This document shows, piece by piece, positions 33,161 to 43,100 of a DNA stretch of 64,000 nucleotides. Source of the stretch: Labrenzia sp. VG12 (lineage in GTDB: Bacteria; Pseudomonadota; Alphaproteobacteria; Rhizobiales; Stappiaceae); NCBI RefSeq assembly GCF_002237595.1, contig NZ_CP022529.1, positions 5,913,549-5,977,548 on the forward strand, written 5' to 3'. A program made the translations under genes and the position numbers. Every line of letters begins with the position of its first letter. Position 1 is the first letter of the stretch. The notes under the pieces were generated by a model, which saw only the letters and a list, made by a program, of their open reading frames with translations, did no database searches and was not told where the DNA came from.

Positions 33161-36043
33161 ATGCACTTGACCAAGCTGACAGGCCGTATGTTGCTCTCTC
33201 CAGGCTCTCTGTTTTCAATGTTGCTGTTGAGTGGTTGGGCAGTGGGTCTGCCGGCGCACGCCAACGATGTTGGGGTTGCTGCTGCCGTAAACACGGATGC
33301 CTTCGGCACACCGCCGGGCGGGGCGCGCAGCACAAAGGTGCTGGGTGACAATGTCATCTACAATGAGCGGATCGAAACCAGCGGCACCGGATTGGTTCAG
33401 GTTCTGTTGGTCGACGGTTCGACGTTCACCGTGGGTGCCAATTCAGACCTTGTGATCGATGAATTCGTCTATGACCCGAATGCCGGCAGTGGCAAGTTGG
33501 TTGCGACCTTCGGCAAGGGTGTTGCCCGCTTCGTCGGGGGCAAGCTCAGCAAGAAGCGGGGCGGTGTCACGGTCAAAACGCCTGTCGGGACGATCGGCAT
33601 TCGGGGAGGGATCGCCAATCTCAACCTGACGTCCAGTCCGCCTGTTTTCTCACTGATTTTCGGCAAGGACCTTACCTTCACCGGCCCGGACGGCCGGAAG
33701 TCCCGCATTCACAAGGCGGGTTACTCGATGGAAGTGGGGGCGGGCGGAACGCGCATCCGTCGCAGCACAGCCGCCGATTTCGGCTCCGTCCAGACGGCGC
33801 TGACCAACAGATCCCAGAATGGAGGCACGCTGCGCAAGCCCACCGACAGACAGATTGTCGGCTCGGGTCTGTCCGGCATCATCGCGGGATTGCAGAGCGT
33901 GACGACCTTGCCGCGCTCCAAACCGCTCACGCAAATCGCAAACGCCGTTCAGGAATGCGTCGACACGCAGCTCCAGGTCCAGGTGCTGACCCAGGACACC
34001 ACGACCCAGGATCTGAAGACCGAACAGGCGCAGTCAGGGACGACGGATCAGGCTCGGGTCCTGCGCGCGGGCACGACCTTCAATGGCACGACCGCGCTCA
34101 ATCTCGCGCCGGGCACACTGGGTGTTGTCGGCGGCGCGTCCGGTTTCGACCAGGTCGTCACGTTCACCCGGCAGCCTGATACGCAGACCAGTACCTACCG
34201 GTTGTGGACGGGAACAGCCGATGGGACCAACATCTATGTTTTTGATCCGGATGACACGGTGAACGAGTATTTCACGCAGTCGATCAATGCAGACGGGGAT
34301 ATTGTCGAGGCCTACAATACCGGCTTCATCCCCGATGCGCCCTCAATTGACGGCACAATTGTCCAGAACGCGCGCGGTCAGCGGATTACCGGTGAGGGGT
34401 TCGGCTATTTTGTCCATTTCATCGCGACCCAGCCCGGCACGGACCCGACCTTCAACTATGGCGGCACCGATTATTTCTATGGCCTTTATGGCGAAGCCAC
34501 CAATTTCGACACGTTTGACAGCACAGACACTGAAAAAGTCAGGTCCTACACGCTGCACGGAGACGTTCTGACCGCCTTTCAGCTGGCATCGGTGGGCGAA
34601 ACCGACACGTTGCAGGCCGCAACCTCGAATGCCCTTTTCCTGAACCCCTCCATTGCCGAGGATCTTGGGACAGGCTTCTTGTCGAATGTGAAAAGCAGCG
34701 GTCTGAAGGTTCTGGAAAGCAGTTCGGGCACACTGGACGGCGCCCGCTACGTCGCCGCGTCGATGTATCTGTCGACGGGGGACAGCAGTCAGGCTTCCTT
34801 TGTGTCTGTCTCGCTGGGTGACATTGGCAACGAAAACGGCACTCTGGTTTTGAGTGGTGAGCGGCGCGGAGGCCACCGGACGGCGGCGGCAAACTCTGCG
34901 GCCCTTTATGGGGGGCAGGTGGAAAGCCTCGAGGGCGGAACCGGCGGTACGATCTTTGGAAACAATGCCAGTTACATGTTGCTTGGTCCGGGCAATCTGG
35001 AGGACGGCGGAACCTTCACCGACGGCTATGTCTCGGTGCCGACCGGGATCACCTCCACCGACCAGATGAGCGGCACGATGCATGTTGCCGAACTGTCGAG
35101 CGAGACCGAGCTTTCCACGCTGGACCGTACAAGCCGGACGCTGACGGGCTATGCCGCCGGTGCCCTGGAATCCAGCTTCAACTATGGGTCGCCATTCGTC
35201 GGGCCGCTGGTTTTTGGCACATCCACAGTCGGTGATTTCGAGATCAGTTTTGACGGCCAGAACGGCTCTCTTTATGCCACCATGACGCTCGACGATGTCA
35301 ATGATAGCGACAGCGAGGTCAACAAGTATACGTTTGCCTTTGGCGAACAGTCCGGTTCCGGACAGTCCGTTTTCGTTGACACGGACACATTTGCCGCCAT
35401 CGAGACCACCAATGGTGCCGGGACATCCGTGACCAACAGCACCGGTGACACGATTGCGGTCAAGCAGGGCACCACGCCCAGCAGCTATCTGATTTCGAGC
35501 ACATTGGTAAACGACGCCGACGCGCCACTTTTCGCCGGCAAGACCAAGTGCACCTGTGATTTTCTGGAATGGGGCTATTGGGGTTCGAAGGTCGAGACCA
35601 GCGACAGCAGTTTCGCCGCCGATCGGTTTGACACATTCCAGATCGGGACCTGGGTGGCCGGGCAGGTGACCAACTCTGCCGATCTGCCGAGCACGGGCAC
35701 GGCAACCTATGCCGGTCATGCCGTTGGCAACGTGGTCAATGGCACATCGCAGTATCTGGCGGCCGGCGATTTCAGCATGTCTCTCGACTTTTCAACCCGA
35801 AACGGAACGGCAACGATCGCCAATTTCGACGACAGGACGATGAGTGCCACGGTCTCCGAACAGAGCATCGCAGACGGCAACCTGTTTTCCGGCCCGCTGT
35901 CGGGCCCATCCGGTTTGAACGGAGAGCTGCAGACGTCTGTCGTCAGCGGACCGAACGGCAACGACCAGGGTGTCATCGGTGATTTCCACGCGGTTCAGGG
36001 AACCTGGTCGGCTTCCGGCATTGTCGCCGGAGAAAAGCAATAG
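33161..36043 (+). CDS. Large exported FecR-domain protein, candidate Slam-like cargo
   Basis: This 960-residue protein has a signal peptide (hydrophobic LFSMLLLSGWAVGLPAHA, no lipobox cysteine). Residues about 50-190 are a FecR domain (NERIETSGTGLVQVLLVDG, FTVGANSDLVIDEFVYDP, VKTPVGTIGIRGG). A long beta-rich region of unknown family follows, rich in Gly, Thr and Ser. The C-terminal 120 residues (GTATYAGHAVGNV, FSMSLDFSTRNGTATI, LFSGPLSGPSG) resemble the TbpB-like small barrel found at the end of type XI cargo. It is cotranscribed with the TPR/barrel gene upstream. No FecI sigma factor is nearby, so a classical FecR anti-sigma role is unlikely. Confidence 0.7.
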   Translation: MHLTKLTGRMLLSPGSLFSMLLLSGWAVGLPAHANDVGVAAAVNTDAFGTPPGGARSTKVLGDNVIYNERIETSGTGLVQVLLVDGSTFTVGANSDLVIDEFVYDPNAGSGKLVATFGKGVARFVGGKLSKKRGGVTVKTPVGTIGIRGGIANLNLTSSPPVFSLIFGKDLTFTGPDGRKSRIHKAGYSMEVGAGGTRIRRSTAADFGSVQTALTNRSQNGGTLRKPTDRQIVGSGLSGIIAGLQSVTTLPRSKPLTQIANAVQECVDTQLQVQVLTQDTTTQDLKTEQAQSGTTDQARVLRAGTTFNGTTALNLAPGTLGVVGGASGFDQVVTFTRQPDTQTSTYRLWTGTADGTNIYVFDPDDTVNEYFTQSINADGDIVEAYNTGFIPDAPSIDGTIVQNARGQRITGEGFGYFVHFIATQPGTDPTFNYGGTDYFYGLYGEATNFDTFDSTDTEKVRSYTLHGDVLTAFQLASVGETDTLQAATSNALFLNPSIAEDLGTGFLSNVKSSGLKVLESSSGTLDGARYVAASMYLSTGDSSQASFVSVSLGDIGNENGTLVLSGERRGGHRTAAANSAALYGGQVESLEGGTGGTIFGNNASYMLLGPGNLEDGGTFTDGYVSVPTGITSTDQMSGTMHVAELSSETELSTLDRTSRTLTGYAAGALESSFNYGSPFVGPLVFGTSTVGDFEISFDGQNGSLYATMTLDDVNDSDSEVNKYTFAFGEQSGSGQSVFVDTDTFAAIETTNGAGTSVTNSTGDTIAVKQGTTPSSYLISSTLVNDADAPLFAGKTKCTCDFLEWGYWGSKVETSDSSFAADRFDTFQIGTWVAGQVTNSADLPSTGTATYAGHAVGNVVNGTSQYLAAGDFSMSLDFSTRNGTATIANFDDRTMSATVSEQSIADGNLFSGPLSGPSGLNGELQTSVVSGPNGNDQGVIGDFHAVQGTWSASGIVAGEKQ

Positions 36044-36240
36044 TGCCAAGGGGAGGCCGGTCGCATCACGCCGGAGAAAAGGTTTGTTTTTCAGGAGGTT
36101 GAGGCGATCTCGGGTTATCAACAGCTGTGGTGGGTTTGAAATGCAAAAAACTTTGCCGGGGTGCTGGACAAGGTCAGATCCAGCCTCTATAAGGACCGGG
36201 CTTTCGGCGAAAGGGCCAGCCCCGACGCCTCGAACAGCAA

Positions 36241-36316
36241 GCCCAGATAGCTCAGTTGGTAGAGCAGCGGATTGAAAATCCGCGTGTCGGTGGTTCGATT
36301 CCGCCTCTGGGCACCA
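36241..36316 (+). tRNA. tRNA-Phe (GAA anticodon)
   Basis: Seventy-six bases fold as a cloverleaf. The acceptor GCCCAGA pairs with TCTGGGC. The D arm holds AGCTCAGTTGGTAGAGC. The anticodon stem GCGGA/TCCGC encloses TTGAAAA (anticodon GAA). The T arm holds GGTTCGATTCC, and CCA is encoded. I found no second copy of its 3' end nearby, so no integrated element is evident. Confidence 0.97.
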
Positions 36317-36482
36317 CTCTTCTTCTTGAAAATCTTCCTGACAACATGAAGCGCCGGTACTTCTTGTGCCCTGGCTTCAGCGATGAGCTTTTTTCGGTTC
36401 CAGGGCGAGCTGCACCTTTGGATTATTGGGTACCGGATTTGTATTGCAAAACACCTGCATTTAACTTGTCGTCGAGCCAACG

Positions 36483-37070
36483 ATGATCGTTGTTCAGGTC
36501 ATTCACGTTCAATGGAGTAAATCGGCTCGCGGAGCCCCGCTGGCACGCGCTCGCAACAGTGTACCCGAGCGCTTGCCGCTGGATAACGAGGTTTCAGGGG
36601 AGCAGGAAGCCTTCGTCCTGAATTATCAGGCTTTTTCCGAAACCAACGCGTTTGCAGCACCTGTCGAAGTTTTCACCTGTGATCACGAGGCTGACCAGCC
36701 TGTCGCCTATGAAGCATGCCTCTTGCGGCCTCACGCGCTGAGTATTCCGATGCCTCATTCGACGCTGAGCCAAAAGGCGGCTTGCTTTTCACAATGCGAA
36801 GTCTTGGGTTTTTCCTTGTCGGAAGAGACCAGTCTCGTTGTGGAGGACAAAACCGGAAGGATCACTCGTCCTACGGAAGTTCCGACATGCTTGGAGGTGT
36901 TTTGTGGGGAGTGGGGCCAAATCGGATACAACAGACGCTTCAGTGTCGACGCCGGTACACTTTATGAAAAAGTGGTTTTGAATGTCGCCTTCCTTGAAAA
37001 GGCGGATTCTCTCGTCTTCTTGAGATCACCACCGAAGCAAAGGCGAACGAGCTATGAACGCCTCCTGTAG
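36483..37070 (+). CDS. Hypothetical protein between tRNA-Phe and the giant repeat gene
   Basis: This would be a 195-residue protein of no family I recognise. It has no signal peptide and no membrane segment. It contains several cysteines (FTCDHE, AACFSQCEVLG, PTCLEVFCGEWG) and ends in a basic stretch (PPKQRRTSYERLL). No good ribosome-binding site precedes the ATG. Base composition and word use differ from the neighbouring genes. A strong bidirectional terminator follows it, which supports expression of something here. It runs convergently to the giant gene. The 166 bases between tRNA-Phe and this gene show nothing. Confidence 0.5.
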   Translation: MIVVQVIHVQWSKSARGAPLARARNSVPERLPLDNEVSGEQEAFVLNYQAFSETNAFAAPVEVFTCDHEADQPVAYEACLLRPHALSIPMPHSTLSQKAACFSQCEVLGFSLSEETSLVVEDKTGRITRPTEVPTCLEVFCGEWGQIGYNRRFSVDAGTLYEKVVLNVAFLEKADSLVFLRSPPKQRRTSYERLL

Positions 37071-37103
37071 TGGAAGGCGAAGGCCTACGACGGTCCTTTT
37101 TCC

Positions 37104-37147
37104 AAAAAAAACGCTGCCGATCCAGTTGGAAGGGTCGGCAGCGTTTT
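37104..37147. terminator. Bidirectional intrinsic terminator
   Basis: A perfect 10-bp stem (ACGCTGCCGA at 37111-37120 with TCGGCAGCGT at 37135-37144) is flanked by eight A on the left and TTTT on the right. It can therefore end transcription from both sides, serving the 36483 gene and the giant minus-strand gene that converge here. Confidence 0.85.
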
Positions 37148-37187
37148 CGTTTGTTGCTCTCTTGATAGAGACGCTCACACCCGGTTT

Positions 37188-40100
37188 TTAGGCAAAGAGC
37201 TCGTCCCTGACCTCCACGGCACCAAGCTGTTCATCAAGGACCGTGAAGTTGAAGATGTCGCCGTCGAAGTGATTTCCGGTCCAGCCGATCTCGCCTGACG
37301 GGCTGCCCCAGCCATTGGCACCGATCATCAGGAACTCCTCGTTGCCAAGCCAGTCAGACCGGAACTCCTCGTCGCTGGCGACCTCAATGCCGTCCATGAA
37401 CAGGAAGATGCCGTCGTCGCCGAAAGTGAAGGCAAAATCGTGTTCTGTACCGGCTTCGACAACGTCCCTGGCCTTCAGCCAGATCTCGCTGGTTTCGGTC
37501 TGGAACCGGACCTTCACTTCACCCCACTCCGTAACCCACGCCGTCAGATGACCTCCGGTGCCGTTTCCGCTCGCGTCCTTGGAGAAGAGCGCATCGTAAC
37601 CGGTGATCGTGTCGGCGTTGAACGAGAAGGCTATCGTACCCTCCGCAATTTCAAGCGCGTCCGAGTGCTGGATGGCGAGCTCGCTTTGGCGTGTGCCATC
37701 GAGTTCGATCGCACCTGCAATCGCAAACACCGGCGTGACACCTGCAGGCAGGTTCAGATCGCTCACAGACGGAATGTCTTCCGGTGGAGCGATATCTCCC
37801 CGGTCTTCCCCCATCTCGATCGGCCTGAGGGCTTCCTCGAGGTCGGCGATGGAGCGAACAATGCCATAGGCTGGCTTGGCCGATGTGGAGATGTCGTTCT
37901 GGGTGACGAGATCGCCATAGACCGTGATGGTGCCGAGATCGTCGTTGTTGTGGGCACCGCCCCCGGAGCCCTGGTCGGAATAAAGGGCAATTACCGTGTG
38001 ATCGACCACGCCGTCGCCATTGCTGTCGCCATAGGTGATGGACCGGATCTTGGTGGTGTGTCCCTCGATGACGATACGGTCGCCTTCCTCCCGGTTGAAA
38101 TCGGTGATGACGTCATTGCCGATCATGTCGACCCAGTGGTCGTGGATGTTGGCGTTCTCGCCAGCCACCCCGTGCCAGCGGATGGAGCCGTCGTCCTGGG
38201 TGTGCTCCTCGATGAAGCGTTCCTTGGCATTGATCAGCGTCTGGAAGTAGAAGACGTCCCCGCCCGAGCCGCCGGTCAGCACATCGTCCGCGGGGATCGG
38301 CTGGTCGGGGTAGAGCTTGCCGTTGGTCAGCTCATTGTCAGGATCGCCTTCGTCGCGGTCCGGGTCATAGGCGACCGGTCCCTCGCGTCCGTCGGAGCGG
38401 GAGATCAGGAGGTCGTTGCCGTCCCCGCCATTGAGGAGGTCCTCGCCATGGCCGCCGTCGAGCACATCATTGCCGTCGCCGCCATTGAGCTCGTCATTGC
38501 CATAGCCGCCCTGGAGAACGTCATTGCCGCCATTGCCGTTGACGATGTCGTCGCCGAGCCCGGCATTGATGGCGTCGGCCTCGTCCGTGCCGTCGAAGGT
38601 CTCGTCGGCATCGGTGCCTTCAGTATATGTGGCGCCGGTGGTCAGCTCGCCGTCATGGTTGAAGCCATAGGCCATGGCGAGGGCCTTGGCCTCGTCGGAG
38701 CCATGATGCAGCTGCTGGAAGGCCGGCATCAGGTCGTCCTGGGCCAGCGCCTCAAGAGCAGAGGTCTGGAAAGCCGGATCGACTTCGCCGGCCAGCGCCG
38801 CCATGTCTTCGCCGGCAATCTGCTCGTCGAAGACCATGACATTGGAGATGGTGCCATCGAACTGCTGGGACGCGGTGTGGGCATCGTCGGAGCGCCAGGC
38901 GCCGGAGGCCCCGACCACCAGAGACCGCTCGTTCATGTCCAGGCCCTGCTTGAACTCCGGCTCTGCCGCCACGAGTTCCCCGTTCAGGTACACCATCAGG
39001 CCATCTTCGCCGAAGGTGACGGCAAGGTGGTAGTCGGTGTTGGCCTCAAGGTTCAGGTCCTTGATCTTCAGATACTCGGTTTTGCTGTCAGACTGCTGAC
39101 GAACGAGAATGGTGCCGTTGTAGACCCAGGCAGTCAGATGACCGCCGTTGTCATAGCCACTGCCATCCTTGGAGAACAGCGCCCGGCTGCCTTCCACGGT
39201 ATCGGCATTGAAGGTGAGGGCGATGGTACCATCGGCAAGATCCAGGCTGTCCGGATTGCCTGCCTCCAGGTAGTCCCCGCGTTCTCCGGAGAACTCGTTG
39301 TCGCCGGCAATGGCAAAGACAGGTGTCATGCCATCGGGCAGGGGCAGGTCGTCGACATCGGGCAGATTGGCCGGTGGAGCGACGTCACCGCGGTCTTCAC
39401 CCATCTCGATCGGCTTGAGGGCTTCCTCGAGGTCGGCGATGGAGCGTACAATGCCATAGGCTGGCTTGGCCGATGTGGAGATGTCGTTCTGTGTGACGAG
39501 ATCGCCATAGACCGTGATGGTGCCGAGATCGTCGTTGTTGTGGGCACCGCCGCCGGAGCCCTGGTCGGAATAAAGGGAGATCACGGTGTGATCGACCACG
39601 CCGTCGCCGTTCGAGTCCCCATAGGTGATGGAGCGGATCTTGGTGGTGTGGCCCTCGATGACGATACGGTCGCCTTCGTCCCGGTTGAAGTCGGTGATGA
39701 CATCATTGCCGATCATGTCGACCCAGTGGTCGTGGATGTTGGCGTTCTCGCCGGCGACCCCGTGCCAACGGATGGAACCGTCATCCTGGGTGTGCTCCTC
39801 GATGAAGCGTTCCTTGGCATTGATCAGCGTCTGGAAGTAGAAGACGTCGCCGCCCGAACCGCCGGTTAGGACATCGTCCGCGGGGATCGGCTGATCGGGA
39901 TAGAGCTTGCCGTTGGTGAGCTCGTTATCCGGATCGCCTTCGTCGCGGTCCGGGTCATAGGCGACCGGCCCCTCGCGTCCGTCGGAGCGGGAGATCAGCA
40001 GATCGTTGCCGGCCCCGCCATTGAGGATGTCCTCGCCATGGCCACCGTCAAGCACGTCATTGCCGTCACCGCCATTGAGCTCGTCATTGCCATAGCCACC

Positions 40101-43100
40101 CTGCAGGACATCGTTGCCGCCATTGCCGTTGACGATGTCATCGCCAAGGCCGGCATTGATGGCGTCGGCCCCGTCCGTGCCGTCGAGTGTCTCGTCGGCG
40201 TCGGTGCCTTCAGTATATGTGGCACCGGTGGTCAGTTCGCCGTCATGGTTGAAGCCGAAGGCCATTGCGAGGGCCTTGGCCTCGTCGGAGCCGTGATGCA
40301 GCTGCTGGAAGGCCGGCATCAGATCGTCCTGGGCGAGGGCCTCCAGGGCAGCCGTTGCAAAGGCCGGATCGACTTCTCCGGCCAGCGCCGCCATGTCTTC
40401 ACCTGCAATCTGCTCGTCAAAGACCATGACATCGGAGATGGTGCCATCAAATTGCTGCCCGGCCGTTTGCGTGTCGGTCTTGCGCCAGGCGCCCGACGCT
40501 CCCACGACAAGGGCGCGCTCATTCATGTCGAGGCCCTGTTTGAACTCGGGCTCGGCAGCCACAAGGGCACCGTTCAGATAGACCATCAGCCCGTCTTCAC
40601 CGAAGGTCACCGCAAGGTGGTAGGTGGTATTTGCGGCGATCTCGACATTCTGCACCTTGAGGTACTCTGACTTGTCGTCGGATTGCTGGCGGATATAGAG
40701 CTTGTTGTTGCACAGATAGGCGGTGATATGGCCGCCATCTTCATAGCCGCTGCCATCCTTTGAAAAGAGTGCCTGCGAGCCGGTGACCTTGTCCGCATTG
40801 AAGGTAAGGGCAATCGTGCCATCAGTCAGGTCGAGTGCATCCGGATTGCCCGCCTGAAGGTAATCTCCCCAGTCTCCTGAGAACTCGTTGTCGCCTGCGA
40901 TGGCAAAGACAGGTGTCATGCCATCGGGCAGGGGCAGGTCATCAATGCCTGGTCCATCCGGCAACGCTGGTTCTTCTGTTCGCGCCTCGCCCATCTCGAT
41001 GGGTTGCAATGCCTCTTCGAGATCCGCAATCGACCTGACGATGCCATAGGCTGGCTTGGCCGATGTGGAGATGTCGTTCTGTGTGACGAGATCGCCATAG
41101 ACCGTGATGGTGCCGAGATCATCGTTGTTGTGGGCACCGCCCCCGGAGCCCTGATCGGAATAAAGGGCAATTACCGTGTGATCGACCACGCCGTCGCCAT
41201 TGCTGTCGCCATAGGTGATGGACCGGATCTTGGTGGTGTGTCCCTCGATGACGATACGGTCGCCTTCGTCCCGGTTGAAGTCGGTGATGACATCATTGCC
41301 GATCATGTCGACCCAGTGGTCGTGGATGTTGGCATTCTCGCCTGCCACCCCGTGCCAGCGGATGGAGCCGTCATCGTTGGTATGTTCCTCGATGAAGCGT
41401 TCCTTGGCGTTGATCAGCGTCTGGAAGTAGAAGATGTCACCGCCCGAGCCGCCGGTCAGGACATCGTCCGCCGGTATCGGCTGATCGGGATAGAGCTTGC
41501 CGTTTGTGAGCTCATTGTAAGGATCGCCTTCATCGCGGTCGGCATCATAGGCAACCGGTCCTTCGCGTCCGTCGGACTGGGAGATCAGCAGATCGTTGCC
41601 TGCTCCGCCATTGAGTATGTCCTCGCCATGGCCGCCATCGAGCACGTCATTGCCGTCACCGCCATTGAGCTCGTCATTGCCATAACCGCCCTGCAGGACG
41701 TCGTTGCCGCCATTGCCGTTGACGATGTCATCGCCGAGCCCGGCATTGATGGCGTCGGCCTCGTCCGTGCCGTCGATGGTCTCGCCGGCGTCGGTGCCTT
41801 CAGTATATGTGACGCCGGTTGTCAGCTCGCCGTCATGGTTGAAGCCATAGGCCATGGCGAGGGCCTTTGCCTCATCTGACCCATGATGGAGCTGCTGGAA
41901 GGCGGGCATCAGGGCGTCCTGGGCCAGGGCCTCAAGGGCAGCCGTTGCAAAGGCCGGATCGACTTCGCCGGCCAGCGCCGCCATGTCTTCGCCGGCAATC
42001 TGCTCGTCGAAGACCATGACGTCAGAGATGGTGCCGTCGAACTGCTGATGCGCCGTGTGACCGTCGCTGGAGCGCCAGGCTCCCGAAGCGCCGACAAGGA
42101 AGGCGCGCTCGTTCATCTCCAGGCCTTGTTTGAATTCGGGCTCGGCGGCCAAGAGCTGGCCATTGACATAGACCATCAGACCGTCGTCGCCGAAGGTCAC
42201 TGCGAGATGATAGTCGGTGTCTTGAGAGATCTTGAGATCGCTGACCTTCAGATATTCGGTGCTGTCGTCGGACTGTTGCCGGATATAGAGGTAGCCATCC
42301 TTGAGCCAGACGGTCAGATGACCGCCATCGTCATAGCCGGATCCGTCCTTTGAGAAGAGCGCCTGCTGTCCCCAGACATGATCAGCATTGAAGGTGAGCG
42401 CTATGGTGCCGTTGGTCAGGTCAAGCGCATCGGGATTACCGGCATCAAGATAGTCCCCACGTTCTCCGGAGAACTCGTTGTCGCCGGCAATGGCAAAGAC
42501 AGGTGTCATGCCATCGGGCAGGGGCAGATCGTCGACATCGGGCAGATCGGCCGGTGGAGCGATATCTCCCCGGTCTTCGCCCATTTCGATGGGTTGCAGT
42601 GCCTCTTCCAGATCCGCAATCGACCGAACGATGCCATAGGCGGGTTTTGCGGATGTGGAGATGTCGTTCTGGGTGACGAGATCGCCATAGACGGTGATGG
42701 TGCCGAGATCATCGTTGTTGTGGGCACCACCCCCGGAGCCCTGGTCGGAATAAAGGGCAATCACGGTGTGATCGACCACGCCATCGCCGTTCGAGTCCCC
42801 ATAGGTGATGGAGCGGATCTTGGTTGTGTGTCCCTCGATGACGATACGGTCGCCTTCGTCCCGGTTGAAGTCTGTGATGACATCATTGCCGATCATGTCG
42901 ACCCAGTGGTCGTGGATGTTGGCGTTCTCACCCGCCACCCCGTGCCAGCGGATGGAGCCGTCGTCCTGGGTGTGCTCCTCGATGAAGCGTTCCTTGGCAT
43001 TGATCAGCGTCTGGAAGTAGAAGACATCGCCGCCCGAACCACCGGTCAGGACATCGTCCGCCGGGATCGGCTGATCGGGATAGAGCTTGCCGTTGGTAAG

